Shown one piece after another: positions 23,401 to 34,305 of a stretch of 64,000 nt of DNA. Origin of the DNA: Apiosordaria backusii (taxonomy: Eukaryota; Ascomycota; Sordariomycetes; Sordariales; Lasiosphaeriaceae). The translations under genes and the position numbers were made by a program. The stretch is taken from the NCBI GenBank assembly GCA_030549205.1, contig JAUKTV010000001.1, forward strand, positions 4,650,001 to 4,714,000. Reading direction: 5' to 3'. How positions within the stretch are numbered: position 1 is the stretch's first letter; the number at the start of each line of letters is the position of its first letter. The notes below the pieces were generated by a model that was not told where the DNA came from, ran no database searches, and saw only the letters and a list, made by a program, of their open reading frames with translations.

Positions 23401-26053
23401 CTCTTATTAAATACTTCCCCTCAGCTATCCAATATTCCATCTCTGTATTTCCCATCAAATCTCAAAAATAAGGGGCGGCGTCCAGCAGGCGTGCGGCACA
23501 AGATCTTCTCCCCTCCTGAACAGCAAAGGATCAAAATGTGCGGCGGAGGCACGCACACAACAACCCTCCCCTCCTTCTCCACACACGCACCCAGCCTCTT
23601 CACAACATTTGTGTCTGTATGAATACAACCTCTCAAAAAAACAGGTTGGTTAAGTGTGGGGGTGAGGGAAGCCAATTGTAACACGGCGCGGATCTGAAAC
23701 TCTACCTTACCGCAGTACAGTCAGCCATATGCTTCTACTGGCGTGGCTAGAAGGGCTAGAATGCCCGTGGTTGGTTTGATCGAAACACAGACAGCTTCAA
23801 AGTTCAAGATTTAAGTGCGTACGTCACTTTGACAAGCAAGGAGTTCGGGTGGTGGGTGTAGCGTTGGACCCTGACAATCGAAGAGTCTGTGTGGCAGATC
23901 GGGAAGGAATTGGTGAGGTTGGGCTTGTGATGAGGCTTGTGAGAGTAGCGATCGAGTCTCTTCAGTGTTTGCATATCTCGATCCTTAGCTACAGCAACCG
24001 CCATCAACTTACCCGAGTATCCCCAAGTACTACCTAGTACCTCCTGTCAGTGCCGTCAGTTGTCACAGGAGGCTGGTAAAATAAAAGCGGTTGAACGGCG
24101 GTTACCCGTCCAAACTCAACTTTGACTTTTTAGCTACATGCCTAGTATCTTTTACATGTGTGTGAGTTGGCATAGGAACTTGATCCAAACGTTTTCGGTC
24201 CATGCACTCTCAGACAATTTCCAGAGATTACGCCATCTGATTTGATGACGGGCCTTTTGATTCATAAGTTCGTCCGGACAAATATTCCTTTCTTTTCCCT
24301 CTCTCTTCTCTTTTCATATGAGACACCTTGACGCAAACACAGACGCAGATCAACCCCCATCCCCGGCTTTTTTTTCTCGAAAGAAGCCAACGAGGCTCTT
24401 GTCTCGGAGCTTTTCTCAAATGCTTACCTAAAACCGCCCAATAATGAGCTTTGCTATGCAGACTTTGTCCGCTCTGGAACGCCTCAGCGAAAGCAGGACA
24501 AGACCACGCACGACAAGACGGAAACAAGAAGAAGCCGTGTTTGCTTGGCATGAAAGCTTTTCTTGTTGCTGTGGGAGAGGGAAAAAAGGCTTCGTTTCGG
24601 AATCCTTTCTTGGTCACCGCTCTTCTCTCGAGTTGTTGGAAGCGAGTTGGAAAAAGATGTGATTTGCTGCAGCAATCCTTTCTCAGGACGGACAAGGCAA
24701 GCCACCCAGTCTGTGATTTACGCTGTAAAAGGGCAAGCAAGGTACCACGGCTCTGGAGCTGTACATGATGCATATCGACACACAATTGGCCAATCATCTT
24801 CGGCCAGTGTCGTGGGCGGGGTGGTGGGTGGTGTGAGTGTGTGTGTCGGCGGCGAGCATCAAGCAGGGTGGGATGCTTTCGAGCAGGACGAGATGCGGCG
24901 TGTGTGCGGAAAGCCGTGTGACGGTTTTGATGGTATACAGGCTATCATCCCCGCCTCGTCTGTCCTGTTTCCGTCGGCACTTTGAGCGCCACTATCTTGC
25001 TATCTTGCCTATCCTTTCTCTTGATGGTCACCAGTGCCGAAGGTCGGTGACGTGAATGGTGAACCCTGCTCTCCTCGGAAGCGAGCAGGAAAGACACATG
25101 CTTTTGCTTGCTTGGAGGTGGTTGGGATGTGCATTGTTGATGTCTTGCTTGAAGAAAAAGCAAAGCGCCTTCCGAGCGGGCAGCGGCCCACCCCTTGGCC
25201 GGTGTGTTGAGATGGTGTGCCCGTGCCGGGAGGCTTCGTGATTGGTTCAGGCTTGGTCACCACCGGCCACGAGTTTTTCAATGTTTGACAATTGTCGATG
25301 GGCTGCCCTCTTTTGTCTGGCCGCTCAGACTCAAAGTCGTCGTCAGCCATGACCGACAGGCGGTGAATACGAATACCTAGAAGTTGAGATCACTGTGTTG
25401 TGGTGTTGTTGCGCAGAGACTGTGGTTCCCTTGCTTGGGAAAAAGAAACAAGTGAGAGATTCGCTGTGTGGGGCAGACCAACTGCCCTGCGAATGCCAAG
25501 CAATGTTTCTTTCCCTGGTCCTTGACCATGTTCATCAAGGTTTCAGCGGATTTCAAGAATCGAGCGTTCCATGGTTGCTGTCGTGGGATTCGCTTGCAAC
25601 CGATAGCAAACAATTTAATTCAAGATCCGGGGCTATTCATACAAACCAGCTCATCAAGACCAATATCTGCCAAGGTAATCTGGTGGAGCTATAACGGTGG
25701 TCAAGAACGGTCTAATCGAGCCTCACTCATCATCAGCCTGGGTTCATCCAACGTCGAGTTCATCTCAAACTGACATCACAGCTTCTGAGGTCCGGGCACA
25801 GTTCCGCTCGACAAGATGAACACACAAAGTTGACGCAGCCCGAGTCATTGATGAGGGACTACCTCTCCGTAAGGTATAGACACACGGTTCATCTCATGGC
25901 ATTACTTACATTTCCCACATAAAACCAAAACAAAACCTTAATCCAGTTGCTAACACGCCTCAGATAGGTATCCCATCTCATTATCAGATAAACATATCCC
26001 CAGTCCCCAACGCCCTCCAAGATAATTCCCATGTCAGCCCACCCCGTGAAAGT
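20440..26053. other. 5.6-kb gene-poor region
   Basis: No open frame here has recognisable motifs, codon bias or joinable exons. The left 1.3 kb is presumably promoter and 5' UTR of the Bni4-like gene (A16 at 20774-20789). A stretch at 25009-25350 on the minus strand starting MADDDFESERPDKRG is open for 113 codons but has no second support. It could hold a long UTR, a non-coding RNA or a fast-evolving gene. Confidence 0.4.
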
Positions 26054-26809
26054 TCACCCAACCAAAACCCTCTCAACCACAAACCCCAACGCCTCCCTCC
26101 CATAAACCTCCCCATACCCCAAATGAACCCCCTCATCCGTCCCATCCGAGCAAAACGGATCCCCCTCGTCACAAAAACTCAGCATCCTCTCCTCAAAGAC
26201 CGGGCACCTAAACCCCACCGGTCTCGCCGCGAACCCTCCCACCTTTGCCGTCCCCCTATCCCCCCTCCTTTGTCCCCCATTAAACCTCGGACTTCCCATC
26301 AAAATCACCGCCGCAATATTCCTCTGTACCCCCTTCCCAACAAGCGGTCTCCCTACCCTCCCCCCATCTCTATCAACCTTCCCCTGACCGGTAAAATCAT
26401 GCGGCACACCGCACAACGCGTCATCAATGATCTGCCCTCCTTGGCTGAAGCCGTGAAGTATGAGGATTGTCTCTGGACAGCGGGCGTTGAAGGTGGAGAG
26501 TTGCTTGATGACTGCTGCTGTGCCGGTTGTGACGGAGGCGGCGTATTCGGACGTGTTCGAGCCTAGGGCTGGGTAGGAGATTGGTTCAGCGGTTATGATG
26601 GGAAAGGGAGAGGAATGGTTGAAGGTTGAGAGGAGGAGGTTCGTGAGGGTGATGGCTGAGCCGAAGCCGGGGGGAGCGGTGGTTTCGCGGGCGGAGAGGA
26701 TGTGGAGGAGGGGGCAGGGCTCTTGCTGGGGTGCCTCTTGTTGGGCTGTTGTTGATAGGGGGAGGGAGAGGAGCCAGAGGAGGTGGGAGGGGAAGGATGG
26801 GAGCTTCAT
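26054..26809 (-). CDS. Secreted CE5 esterase (cutinase / acetylxylan esterase family)
   Basis: Single exon, 251 aa. A signal peptide (MKLPSFPSHLLWLLSLPLS, cleavage near TTA) precedes an alpha/beta-hydrolase of carbohydrate esterase family 5. The nucleophile is Ser122 in GFSQGG. Acid and base are likely Asp217 in CDEGDPFC and His229 in GVHLGYGEVYG. Paired cysteines (C32/C111, C133 and those flanking the Asp) fit the family's disulfides. It probably acts outside the cell on plant polymers, as cutin hydrolase or xylan deacetylase; the substrate cannot be decided from sequence. The length fits the 200-250 aa family norm. It is an isolated gene with unrelated neighbours. Confidence 0.88.
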   Translation of the reverse strand: MKLPSFPSHLLWLLSLPLSTTAQQEAPQQEPCPLLHILSARETTAPPGFGSAITLTNLLLSTFNHSSPFPIITAEPISYPALGSNTSEYAASVTTGTAAVIKQLSTFNARCPETILILHGFSQGGQIIDDALCGVPHDFTGQGKVDRDGGRVGRPLVGKGVQRNIAAVILMGSPRFNGGQRRGDRGTAKVGGFAARPVGFRCPVFEERMLSFCDEGDPFCSDGTDEGVHLGYGEVYGREALGFVVERVLVG

Positions 26810-27323
26810 ATTGCTGTGGGATTGTTGTTGATGATGTTGCGTGGCTGGTTGGTTGGTATGTTCTTCTTCAAGTTGGATATGTTTGGTCTGGTGAGGCTGG
26901 ACGGATGGCTGTGGTCTTCATTGGAAAGGAATACAAGGTAAGATCGATAGATTGGTCTCAATGTGAAAGAGGGAAAGAGCAGAAGGGAAGGAGGGGGGTC
27001 AGGCATCAGCCTGCCCTGGGACTCTCGGAGATTTAACTTCGTGGCAGCCCTCATTGACACCCAAAGTATGTACCGACCCTTCGTCTGATGTCTGATACTA
27101 ACTGTAACATCGGCACGGGATGTGTTATCCGCACGAGGCAGGCCTGTCTGCTTGCCGTCCGCTAACGCCTCATAGCTACACCAGTTTGGTCTTGTTGTGG
27201 CTTTCGGTCGAATGGGGAACGTCTTTCTTTCATCGTGAGCTCCCTGATCGCCGTCCACTGCATGACGATCTCAGGGTCCGACAGCAGTCGTTGGTAAGTC
27301 AGTGTGTTTAGCCGCAGTTACAA
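26810..27323. other. Intergenic, promoter of the CE5 gene
   Basis: About 510 bp between the CE5 start and the end of the frameshifted minus-strand gene. Nothing recognised. Confidence 0.5.
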
Positions 27324-27918
27324 TCACAAAGCTATGATGTGTGCTGGAAAGTCGTCACGCTGGTGGAAAGTCCAGGAACTTTTGTGATAGACGGGTCTGT
27401 GGGTAAGGTGAGCTACACCATTGTAACGACCATCAACCTTGAAAAGATCATCACGCAGAGGTCCATCAAAACCAAAGGGTAGGTATTTCACATGCTTCCC
27501 AATGGAATGAGCCCTCGTGTAAGTGACAAATCGATAACCAAGAAACCCAGAACCACACCCGACCTTAGGTACCCATCCCGTTCGGAAACCCCCAAACACG
27601 AACCACGCATCACATACCTGGTATTTAATTCCCCGAACAAAACTTCCTGCATTAATCCCCGGCGTTTGAGCCTCCCATTTATCCTTACATTAATTACCTC
27701 CTTAAAAGCTTGTTCAATCGCATTTCGGAAGGTTGCCGGATATTTTGCGGGGTGTGCATCGTCAACTGTGTCGAGTTTGTCGATCATCTTCAATGTAACC
27801 TCGTAACCTTCCCTTTTCGGCCAGCAATGGGAAGCGCTTTGGTCTTGTTGTTGTTGGTTTAAGGTGATTATTCAGGGGAAAATTGAGGCTTGGTGATTGC
27901 TTTGAGGAAGGTGCTCAT
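27324..27918 (-). pseudogene. Unknown protein gene with two apparent -1 frameshifts
   Basis: On the minus strand a protein-like frame starts at ATG 27918 (MSTFLKAITKPQFSPE), hits a stop at 27868-27870, continues one frame over (IITLNQQQQDQSASHCWP, KREGYEVTLKMIDKLDTVDD, AIEQAFKEVINVRINGRLKR, GLMQEVLFG) and shifts again at a G4 run (27631-27634) into KYQVCDAWFVFGGFRTG, GSGFLGYRFVTYTRAH, YLPFGFDGPLRDDLFKVDG, ending HQRDDFPAHIIAL with TGA at 27326-27324. Adding one base at each point gives a continuous chain of about 197 aa. I do not recognise the family. Either it is a decaying gene or the consensus has lost one base at two places. An intron from GTATGT near 27615 to the CACAG before RPVYHK is possible but would discard the best-looking segment. 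Confidence 0.5.
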
Positions 27919-28604
27919 GTTTTGCTGATGGCGGCGTTTGATTGAGAAGATTATGATGTGCCTTGGTAGAAGTCGATGAGATATCTCTCCATGTATTCAC
28001 ATCCACCTTCCAACAGCTCCCGTCCACGCCTTGAACAATAAACTGGTACCGTTACTATGAAACCCGCCGCATAGAACGACTAAATACAAGCGTTCCGGTT
28101 ACATTTCATTGTGTGGTAACCCATTTTAAAGGCCTTCTGACTATTTTTCAGGGCCTGTCGACTGTCTTAAGCGGTCTATTAACTGTGTTTTGATGTCTGT
28201 TCAACCTTGCAGGGTCAGTTGTTTTGTCCACACCTAGCGTGCCGTCTTATCTGTAAACATGAAATGAAGAACCTCGAGTTAGAATTTTCTAGTCAGGACA
28301 ACCTGGGTCTACCTTACCTAGCTTGTACTCTGCTGAACATGTCAGAAGGAAGGTGCGTGTGGCCCAGGCTGCCCTGGTTCTATGGGAGACAGGCTGCCTC
28401 AAGTGCCTAACTGCGCCACGCCACACGTTGCATGGTGGCCAGCAACGCACGCTCAGCTGGGCTGAAATATCACCTAGAAATAGCAGAGAAAACACGATGC
28501 CGTGAACGCAGAGCTTTGTAAGTTTTCTTCTCTTTTAGTCAAGTCGCAGCGTGCCGCCGTCTCGACAACTTGCTCCATTGGAGAGAATCGCACCCATCGC
28601 CACC
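27919..28604. other. Intergenic, divergent promoters
   Basis: Between the divergent starts of the frameshifted gene and the membrane-protein gene. CACCTTCCAACAGC at about 28009-28022 matches the first bases of the tRNA-like repeat and may be a truncated fragment; the match is too short to call. Confidence 0.45.
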
Positions 28605-30600
28605 ATGGGCCTCGAGTTTGGCGCCGCCAGCAACCACACAGTCTGGCAGCCGGAGCCAAGAGGCCGAGGCACCTACGGGATACTCTCGTCCTGTGTCATC
28701 ACAATGATCTTGTGTGTGTGGACTGCCGTACACCTCAACCTCCCCGAGCACCACGGCCACAGCTACAAGTATCTCCCATCCTTCCAAACAGTACGCAAAA
28801 TATGGTGGATGCTTTTAGGCTTGTTCGCTCCTGAGATTGTCGCGTGGACGGCTTATGAGCAGCATCGCAAGGCCAGGCGGCTCTATTACATCGTTAAGGG
28901 GATTCTAGGTGAAGAACTGCCCAGCTCCAAATATGAGAGATTTAAAAATTGGCTGGGGCAGCAGGGTGGGGGTAAGAAGAGGAATGACATTGAGAAGGGA
29001 AAGGGCACTGACAGGGACAACGTTGTCGAAATGCTAAAGGACGGCGAGAGGGTCCTAGCCGCCAGCGACAATGATGGGACAATGTTGGCCGGCATGCGAC
29101 CCATGAGGACGCAGCCGTTTGATCCCGCCTCAGACTCCTGCTCGGTCGAGGGAAAACGCGCCCCAATCAGCGGAGCCGTCGAAGCAGGGACGGCTTCCTC
29201 GGTTGAGAACGCGACTACCCAACCAACCATGGTCGACTTAACGAGAGGGCGAAAGCATGTATGGACTATGACGCATAGCCATTACGCCATTATGGGTGTG
29301 TGCAAAACTGGTGTTTCATTCTCCTCATAGTTGATGAAACTAGCCGAGTGAAAAGAGAGTTAATTCATATTCTAAATCAGGTGGCTTTGCCTTCGACTCT
29401 CGAAACATTGGTGACGGTTCCGACTTCCTCCCTGGTAAGCGCAAACGCGTTACTCTCACTGCCGCAGGCCTCGTCGAGCTTCTTCGTGCCGCGCCACACC
29501 TGTTACCCGACATTTCAGAAGGCTATATCAAGGACAAGAGCAAAGCGAACAACCTTGCCAAGATCATAGTTTGCCTACAGGCCTCGTGGTTTGCTGCGCA
29601 ATGTGTTTCCCGGATGGCGTTAGGTATGACCATCAGCCTTCTGGAGCTCAACACCTTTGCTCATGCAATCTGCGCTCTCATCTCGTACTTGCTGTGGTGG
29701 CAGAAGCCGCTCGATGTCGAGGAGCCCACGCTTGTTCTCGGCAAGGATGCGGACTTGGTGTGTGCCGGCTTGTGTATTCAGACCAATTTAGGATCTGAAT
29801 TATCATTGAGACCGCAAACGGGGGTTGACTTCGAAAGCTTCTTACCTCAATATGAAGCTGGTTTGTTTCACTACCTGTATGATTATCAAGACGTGGCGGC
29901 GTCTGAACTTCAGGGAAACCGAACAATGCCTGGTTTTAGCTTGGTTGAAGATAGCTTGAACTGGTTGCGCAAACATCGACCGGACGAATACTTGCCACTT
30001 TCCAACCATCCTGACCTGCTACGATTCAGGAAAGCCAAAGAATGTTATATCCAGTACGCCCGCTCCATGACTGAGCTATGGGCACGAGATGGGGAGTGGT
30101 GGCTGGTTGATCGGGCCCGAAACTGGCCCAATTCGAATACAAAGTTACATGTATCCTCAGACCGCCGGCTGTTGCAGTCGATGTCCTTCAGCCTGTTTAT
30201 CGCTGGACTAGCTTACGGCGGTCTGCACTTGCTTGCGTGGAGCCCGCCGGTCCAGACGGTAACTGAGGTGCTTCTGTGGCGCATCTCGGGGATCGCCATT
30301 ATTGCTTGGGGTGCCATCCTGGAGGCATTCGCCTTCTTCTCATACCTTCCACTTGAGAGGGATTTGAGGGTTTTGGATCATTTCACGGCCTCTTTCAAGG
30401 CATTATTCACACGCTTCATGCCTGAAAGGGTTCAGGTCTTCCTAGGTACAATGTTGGCTCTTTACGTCGGCTACGCTATGCTGCTCTATCCCTCGTCGAG
30501 AATCTATCTTGTCGTCGAGTGCTTTAATAGCGTCCGTTACCTACCCGAGTCTGCTTTTGAAACGCCGCATTGGGCTGAGTATCTTCCTCACTTTGGCTAG
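28605..30600 (+). CDS. Large fungal membrane protein of unknown function
   Basis: Exons 28605-29295 and 29381-30600 give 636 aa. The start has a strong context (CACCATGG). The junction ...HYAIMG / GFAFDSRN keeps frame with a GTGTGT donor. N-terminal hydrophobic helices (ILSSCVITMILCVWTAVHL, IWWMLLGLFAPEIVAW) are followed by a hydrophilic Lys/Asp-rich loop, then a membrane segment (MTISLLELNTFAHAICAL, LISYLLWWQKPLDVEEPT). A soluble stretch follows, with three C-terminal hydrophobic helices (SFSLFIAGLAYGGLHLLAW, ISGIAIIAWGAILEAFAFFS, LGTMLALYVGYAMLLYP). The ELNTFAHA...LWW.KPLD.EEPT pattern recurs, as I recall, in many uncharacterised ascomycete membrane proteins that expand as paralogues. No enzymatic motif is visible and no role can be assigned. 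Confidence 0.8.
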
Positions 30601-30874
30601 GTAGGACTCCAGCTTGTTCGCCGGGCTGAGATCTACTCATAGATATGAACTCACCGGCTACAACGAGAGCGCTTCAAAGAACAAAACCTTCCATCAAGCT
30701 TCTTAGACAACCTAGGAATTGAGTTCACGCCACCATTGACTACTGGATCCTCAATATTGTCGGGCTGCATCAACACCGCTAACGTAGTAACCCCCTTCAT
30801 TCTGGGAGATATAATTGTCTCCAATGTGGCGACCTCATGGAGGAAGGAGCACACGGTATATATATTAGTTCAAC

Positions 30875-31071
30875 CACCCACCTTCCAACAGCCCCAGTAC
30901 CCTCACCACAACAACACCCCCGTGGTCAAGTGGTCAGGGTATTGGGGCTCTCCCCCTGGGGGCTTGCAACCGATAGCCTCCTCGTTCGATTCCGAAGTAA
31001 AACCTCACGGTTTTCGTAACCGAGCCGCCCTTCTCACCTGTTTTTGAGAGGGTTGGCCGGTGAGCTTTTTT
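30875..31071 (+). mobile_element. tRNA-like dispersed repeat (SINE-like), copy B
   Basis: About 197 bp matching copy A (11850-12042) almost throughout, including the head CACCTTCCAACAGCCCCAG, the block GGGGGCTTGCAACCGATAGC, the block AAAACCTCACGGTTTTCG and the tail GGCCGGTGAGC-T6. The A-box-like TGGTCAAGTGG is at 30923-30933 and the B-box-like GTTCGATTCC at 30984-30993, 50 bp apart. The T6 run at 31066-31071 can act as a Pol III terminator. Differences from copy A are small indels around the A box and just before the tail. I see no target-site duplication. Confidence 0.65.
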
Positions 31072-31511
31072 GATCCTTTTCTCTTCTTTTTGCCTCTCTT
31101 TCGTCGCATCAAACGATGGCTGCCATTTAGAACTTTAGTTGCTGAGCGAACTGTGGCTTTAGGAGGATTGGCTGATGAGCTGCTGGATATTTTCGCGACT
31201 TTTTGCATGCTACTTTTTTTCTGTCATTGTTTCTCGCTGCACTTCTCGTAGTTTGCTCGTCCCAAACCGCCAGCTCAGTGTAATCGGTAGAGAATTATGC
31301 AAACAACATCCTAACCATACTCATATTCGTGATGTTTTATACCAGTCCTACCTCGGTTATCATTCATCTCTGTACCTACGTGACCTCCAACCCTAAAAAA
31401 AGCCAAACTCAAAAACACATCCCACTGTTTACATCCTGACCTTAGAGATGGTTGCTGTGCAACAAAAAAGGGGGGAATGCCAAGACATTGGCGATGGAGT
31501 CGAGTGGACAC
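31072..31511. other. Intergenic
   Basis: T-rich sequence between the repeat and the 5S gene. No gene seen. Confidence 0.45.
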
Positions 31512-31518
31512 AAAAAAA
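31512..31518 (-). terminator. T7 run downstream of 5S rRNA
   Basis: On the minus strand seven T residues follow the 5S 3' end by about 12 nt, a normal RNA polymerase III termination signal. Confidence 0.7.
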
Positions 31519-31529
31519 CCAGACATAAA

Positions 31530-31647
31530 CATACAACACCAGGGATTCCCCAGTGGTCACCCACCTGAGTACTGGTCTGGCGATCAGCTGTTTATCGAGG
31601 GGAGAGCGGACGGGATCCCGAGCTTTCAGCTGTCTATGGTCGTATGT
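31530..31647 (-). rRNA. 5S ribosomal RNA, single dispersed gene
   Basis: The minus strand reads ACATACGACCATAG at the 5' end and TGGTGTTGTATGT at the 3' end; these pair as helix I (ACATACGAC with GTTGTATGT, one G-U). Inside are the conserved CGGGATCCCGTCCGCTCTCC segment and GGTGGGTGACCAC. The length of about 118 nt is right for 5S. It stands alone, outside any rDNA array, as in Neurospora and relatives where 5S genes are scattered. It is one of the type variants, because the helix II/III region differs from the N. crassa alpha form I remember. Confidence 0.93.
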
Positions 31648-31670
31648 GATATTTTCAGTGCTAGGATGGG

Positions 31671-31677
31671 ATTATAT
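31671..31677 (-). promoter_or_regulatory. TATA-like element upstream of 5S rRNA
   Basis: ATATAAT on the minus strand lies about 24-30 nt upstream of the 5S start. In Neurospora a TATA element at this distance is needed for 5S transcription, so position and sequence both fit. Confidence 0.55.
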
Positions 31678-31907
31678 TTCCTTGCTGTGGACGCAATTTG
31701 CACCACGAGGACACACACGAAAGCGTAGACGTGTTCGAGGCAAAGCCATGATGGAACAAAAGACTTCATTGTAGTTGCCTAATACCTAACAAAATATGCC
31801 GCCCTTCCAAAGGAGCCTACCATATAAACATGACCTTGCTGACCTACATCCTCAAGGATCAATTAAATGTTTCCCTAGAACGCCAAGCCTCCCTCGCGCA
31901 GCCCTAT

Positions 31908-32993
31908 TCAAGCGAGCAGAAACAACACCGTCACCATCGTCACCAGAACCCATCCCCTAAACATATCAAGTGCCCTTCCAACACCGTTACTCCAAAGCAT
32001 CACCGGCTGTCCCACCTGAGGAGATCCATCTATACTGCAAACCGAATTACACCCTCCTTTCTCCTGCCTCTTCTCCGGCTCCGTCGTGTTATACAAAATT
32101 TCAAACCACTGCAACTGCAGATACGCAGAATCCCCCACCGTCATATTCCCCGTCCACTCGCCCCCATCACTCCACGCATTCAAAATGATGTTGCTCACGT
32201 CCTTGGGTGTCTGAAACTCGATGTTGGCAACCTGAATATCGTTCACATACCAAGTCGTACTCTTGGGTGTCCAGTCCAGACGGTGAACAGCCCAGTCAGA
32301 CCACTCGAGGCCGTTGGGCATAGTGGCGTTCTTGCTGGCACGGGATTCGATATCACCATCCTCGGTGAGAGACGGCTGGTTGGTACAGTGGATGAGGTTC
32401 TTGGGGTCGCTTGTGCGAATCTCGAGGTCAGATTCCTGAACTTTGGCCAGCTCCTCGGAATGGCGATAGGTGAACATGGCGGTGATGGCACCTCGAGCAC
32501 CAATGGTACGGGCTAGCATCCGAATAGAGACAAACTTGAATTTTGCTGACAGGGACTCAATCTCAGCTGTGGTCTGGAAGTCCGGGAGGCGTTGAGTTCG
32601 GAGAGAAAGCCATGATTTTGGGGATGTGTTGGGATCGTGATTTGCTTCTAGGTAGACGTTGTTTGGCGAGTTGACCATCAGCAAAGTGGAATCTTCACGG
32701 ATACCATGGCTATTGTTCCAATTGCTTATCATCCAAAAATCTGTCCATTCTGTGGTGTTGAAGAAAGGGCTCGTTACAGGCGCATCAGCCGTGTCTTTGG
32801 CGTCCTTGATGGCTGGGGGTACACTCGCATGGTGATCGTGATTTCTAAAGTCGAAAAAGCGATGCTTCTGGAAATATGCTGTTTCGTTTCCTTTCAAGAG
32901 GTAACAGCCGCACCTCGAATCTTCAGTGAGAGTGGCCTGTTGTGCGTTGACCACAACGACGCCGGTGAGAAGGAAAAGTCTCAAGATTTCCAT
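31908..32993 (-). CDS. GH16-family glycoside hydrolase, probably GPI-anchored
   Basis: Single exon, 361 aa. Signal peptide MEILRLFLLTGVVVVNA. The mature N-terminus DSRCGCYLLKGNETAYFQKH and FFDFRN introduce a concanavalin-like fold. The catalytic stretch is ESDLEIRTSDP, matching the GH16 E-x-D-x-E core, preceded by RGAITAMFTYR. Downstream WAVHRLDWTPKSTTWYVND and LNAWSDGGEWTG are the usual beta-sandwich motifs. The last about 20 residues (RGWVLVTMVTVLFLLA) are hydrophobic after a small-residue site (WSNG), as for a GPI anchor signal. N-glycosylation sequons are frequent. Likely activity is on beta-glucan of the own cell wall or of other organisms; exact specificity is not readable. Its neighbours are unrelated. 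Confidence 0.85.
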   Translation of the reverse strand: MEILRLFLLTGVVVVNAQQATLTEDSRCGCYLLKGNETAYFQKHRFFDFRNHDHHASVPPAIKDAKDTADAPVTSPFFNTTEWTDFWMISNWNNSHGIREDSTLLMVNSPNNVYLEANHDPNTSPKSWLSLRTQRLPDFQTTAEIESLSAKFKFVSIRMLARTIGARGAITAMFTYRHSEELAKVQESDLEIRTSDPKNLIHCTNQPSLTEDGDIESRASKNATMPNGLEWSDWAVHRLDWTPKSTTWYVNDIQVANIEFQTPKDVSNIILNAWSDGGEWTGNMTVGDSAYLQLQWFEILYNTTEPEKRQEKGGCNSVCSIDGSPQVGQPVMLWSNGVGRALDMFRGWVLVTMVTVLFLLA

Positions 32994-34305
32994 TGTAAGA
33001 TTGACCCAACCTAGGTAGCTTATGGTGACGGAGTTCGTATAAGAGCAATAGGGCGCGTGATATAACCAATACGAAAACTCATGGAAAAAAAGGTGGTAAA
33101 AGGTGATATGAGGGCGTGTGCTCGTGTATGAAGACTTCTAGGTAAAAATAGGAGAGGAGGCATGAGAGACTCTCAAATACCACCAAGCTCCCAGGTCGGT
33201 TTTCAAGTCCTCACGGACCGACGGGAACGGACAGGGCCGTTTGCCCTGATTATAAGTTTGCCAAAGTAGCCTTGTAGTAAAATAAAACCAGAAACTGGCA
33301 CAATCTATTGGACAATGCCTGGCTGGGTAAGTCCGATCCAGGCTTGAATAACACTCTGGGTCGACGGGTGGTATCAGGGGCACTTGCCCCGACGAATCAG
33401 TCCCCATTTGAGCGGATCGAGGCAGCCAACGGGTGTCATAGAAGTGACCCAGGCTCCAGGATCAGCATTCTTCCATACAAGGTGTACGTGGTGGATGGCA
33501 GTGTTTATCCGGCTAAAGGGTAGCTAGGCCGAGGTCCTAAAAATGGAGGAAGGGGGAGGGGAAGAAAGTACGGGCTTCATGTTGCGTAACGTAGGTTTCG
33601 GTGCATTGAAAGATCTTTTAATCTGATGATGAGTGGAGAGTAGGATTGTAATTATTCTGGAACGTGGCATGATGAGAAATGGATGCTTATCCATGTTGTT
33701 GGAAATGCCATGAGCCAGGAGAGTGACAGGTCTTGTGTATGCCTCGCTTGGGTACGTCATCATCGATGGGAGAACAAAGAGCATGGAAATCTTGGTGAGA
33801 TATCCATGGGGAGACACGAAAGATGAAGATGATATCGAATAGCAAAAGGACTGTCAAAAACAATTGAGCTGTCCTTATGAGTTGAAGATGAAGTGAAATA
33901 GTGTAAAATAAGCTTTCGTGATCCACACATTGAGCTTGGCAAAAGAGCTTAGCTTGGCCCCCACCTCAGCCATTTCGATTGGCCGATGCAACAAAACGAG
34001 AGTATGACGGCTTGGTTGGCGAATGCAATTAAGCATGCTTCGGATCTCACTGGAATCGGTTACAGGAATTATCGATCTGCGGTTCTGGATCACACCTGTC
34101 TCCACCGAAACTGAGAGAGGCACTGGAAGCGCGATTGACGAGTCTCGATTTTCCAGCACCAAGCTCGATTATTCTCTATTTCGACCGCGTATTCTTCCCA
34201 GATATCTGCTCAAACGGACTGACACGATCGGCGAACACTCAATCACCTTTCTTGAGCTCCTAAATCAAGACGCCCCTCCTCAATCGACAGCACTTCTACA
34301 TCATC
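32994..34305. other. Intergenic, divergent promoters of GH16 and WW genes
   Basis: About 1.3 kb between divergent genes. No gene, RNA or repeat recognised. Confidence 0.5.

Noticed and set aside
24228..24797. Minus-strand open frame (189 codons)
   Set aside because: No hydrophobic core or motif; overlapped by several other frames of similar length.
28009..28022. Third copy of the tRNA-like repeat
   Set aside because: Only about 14-16 bases match the repeat head; could be chance.
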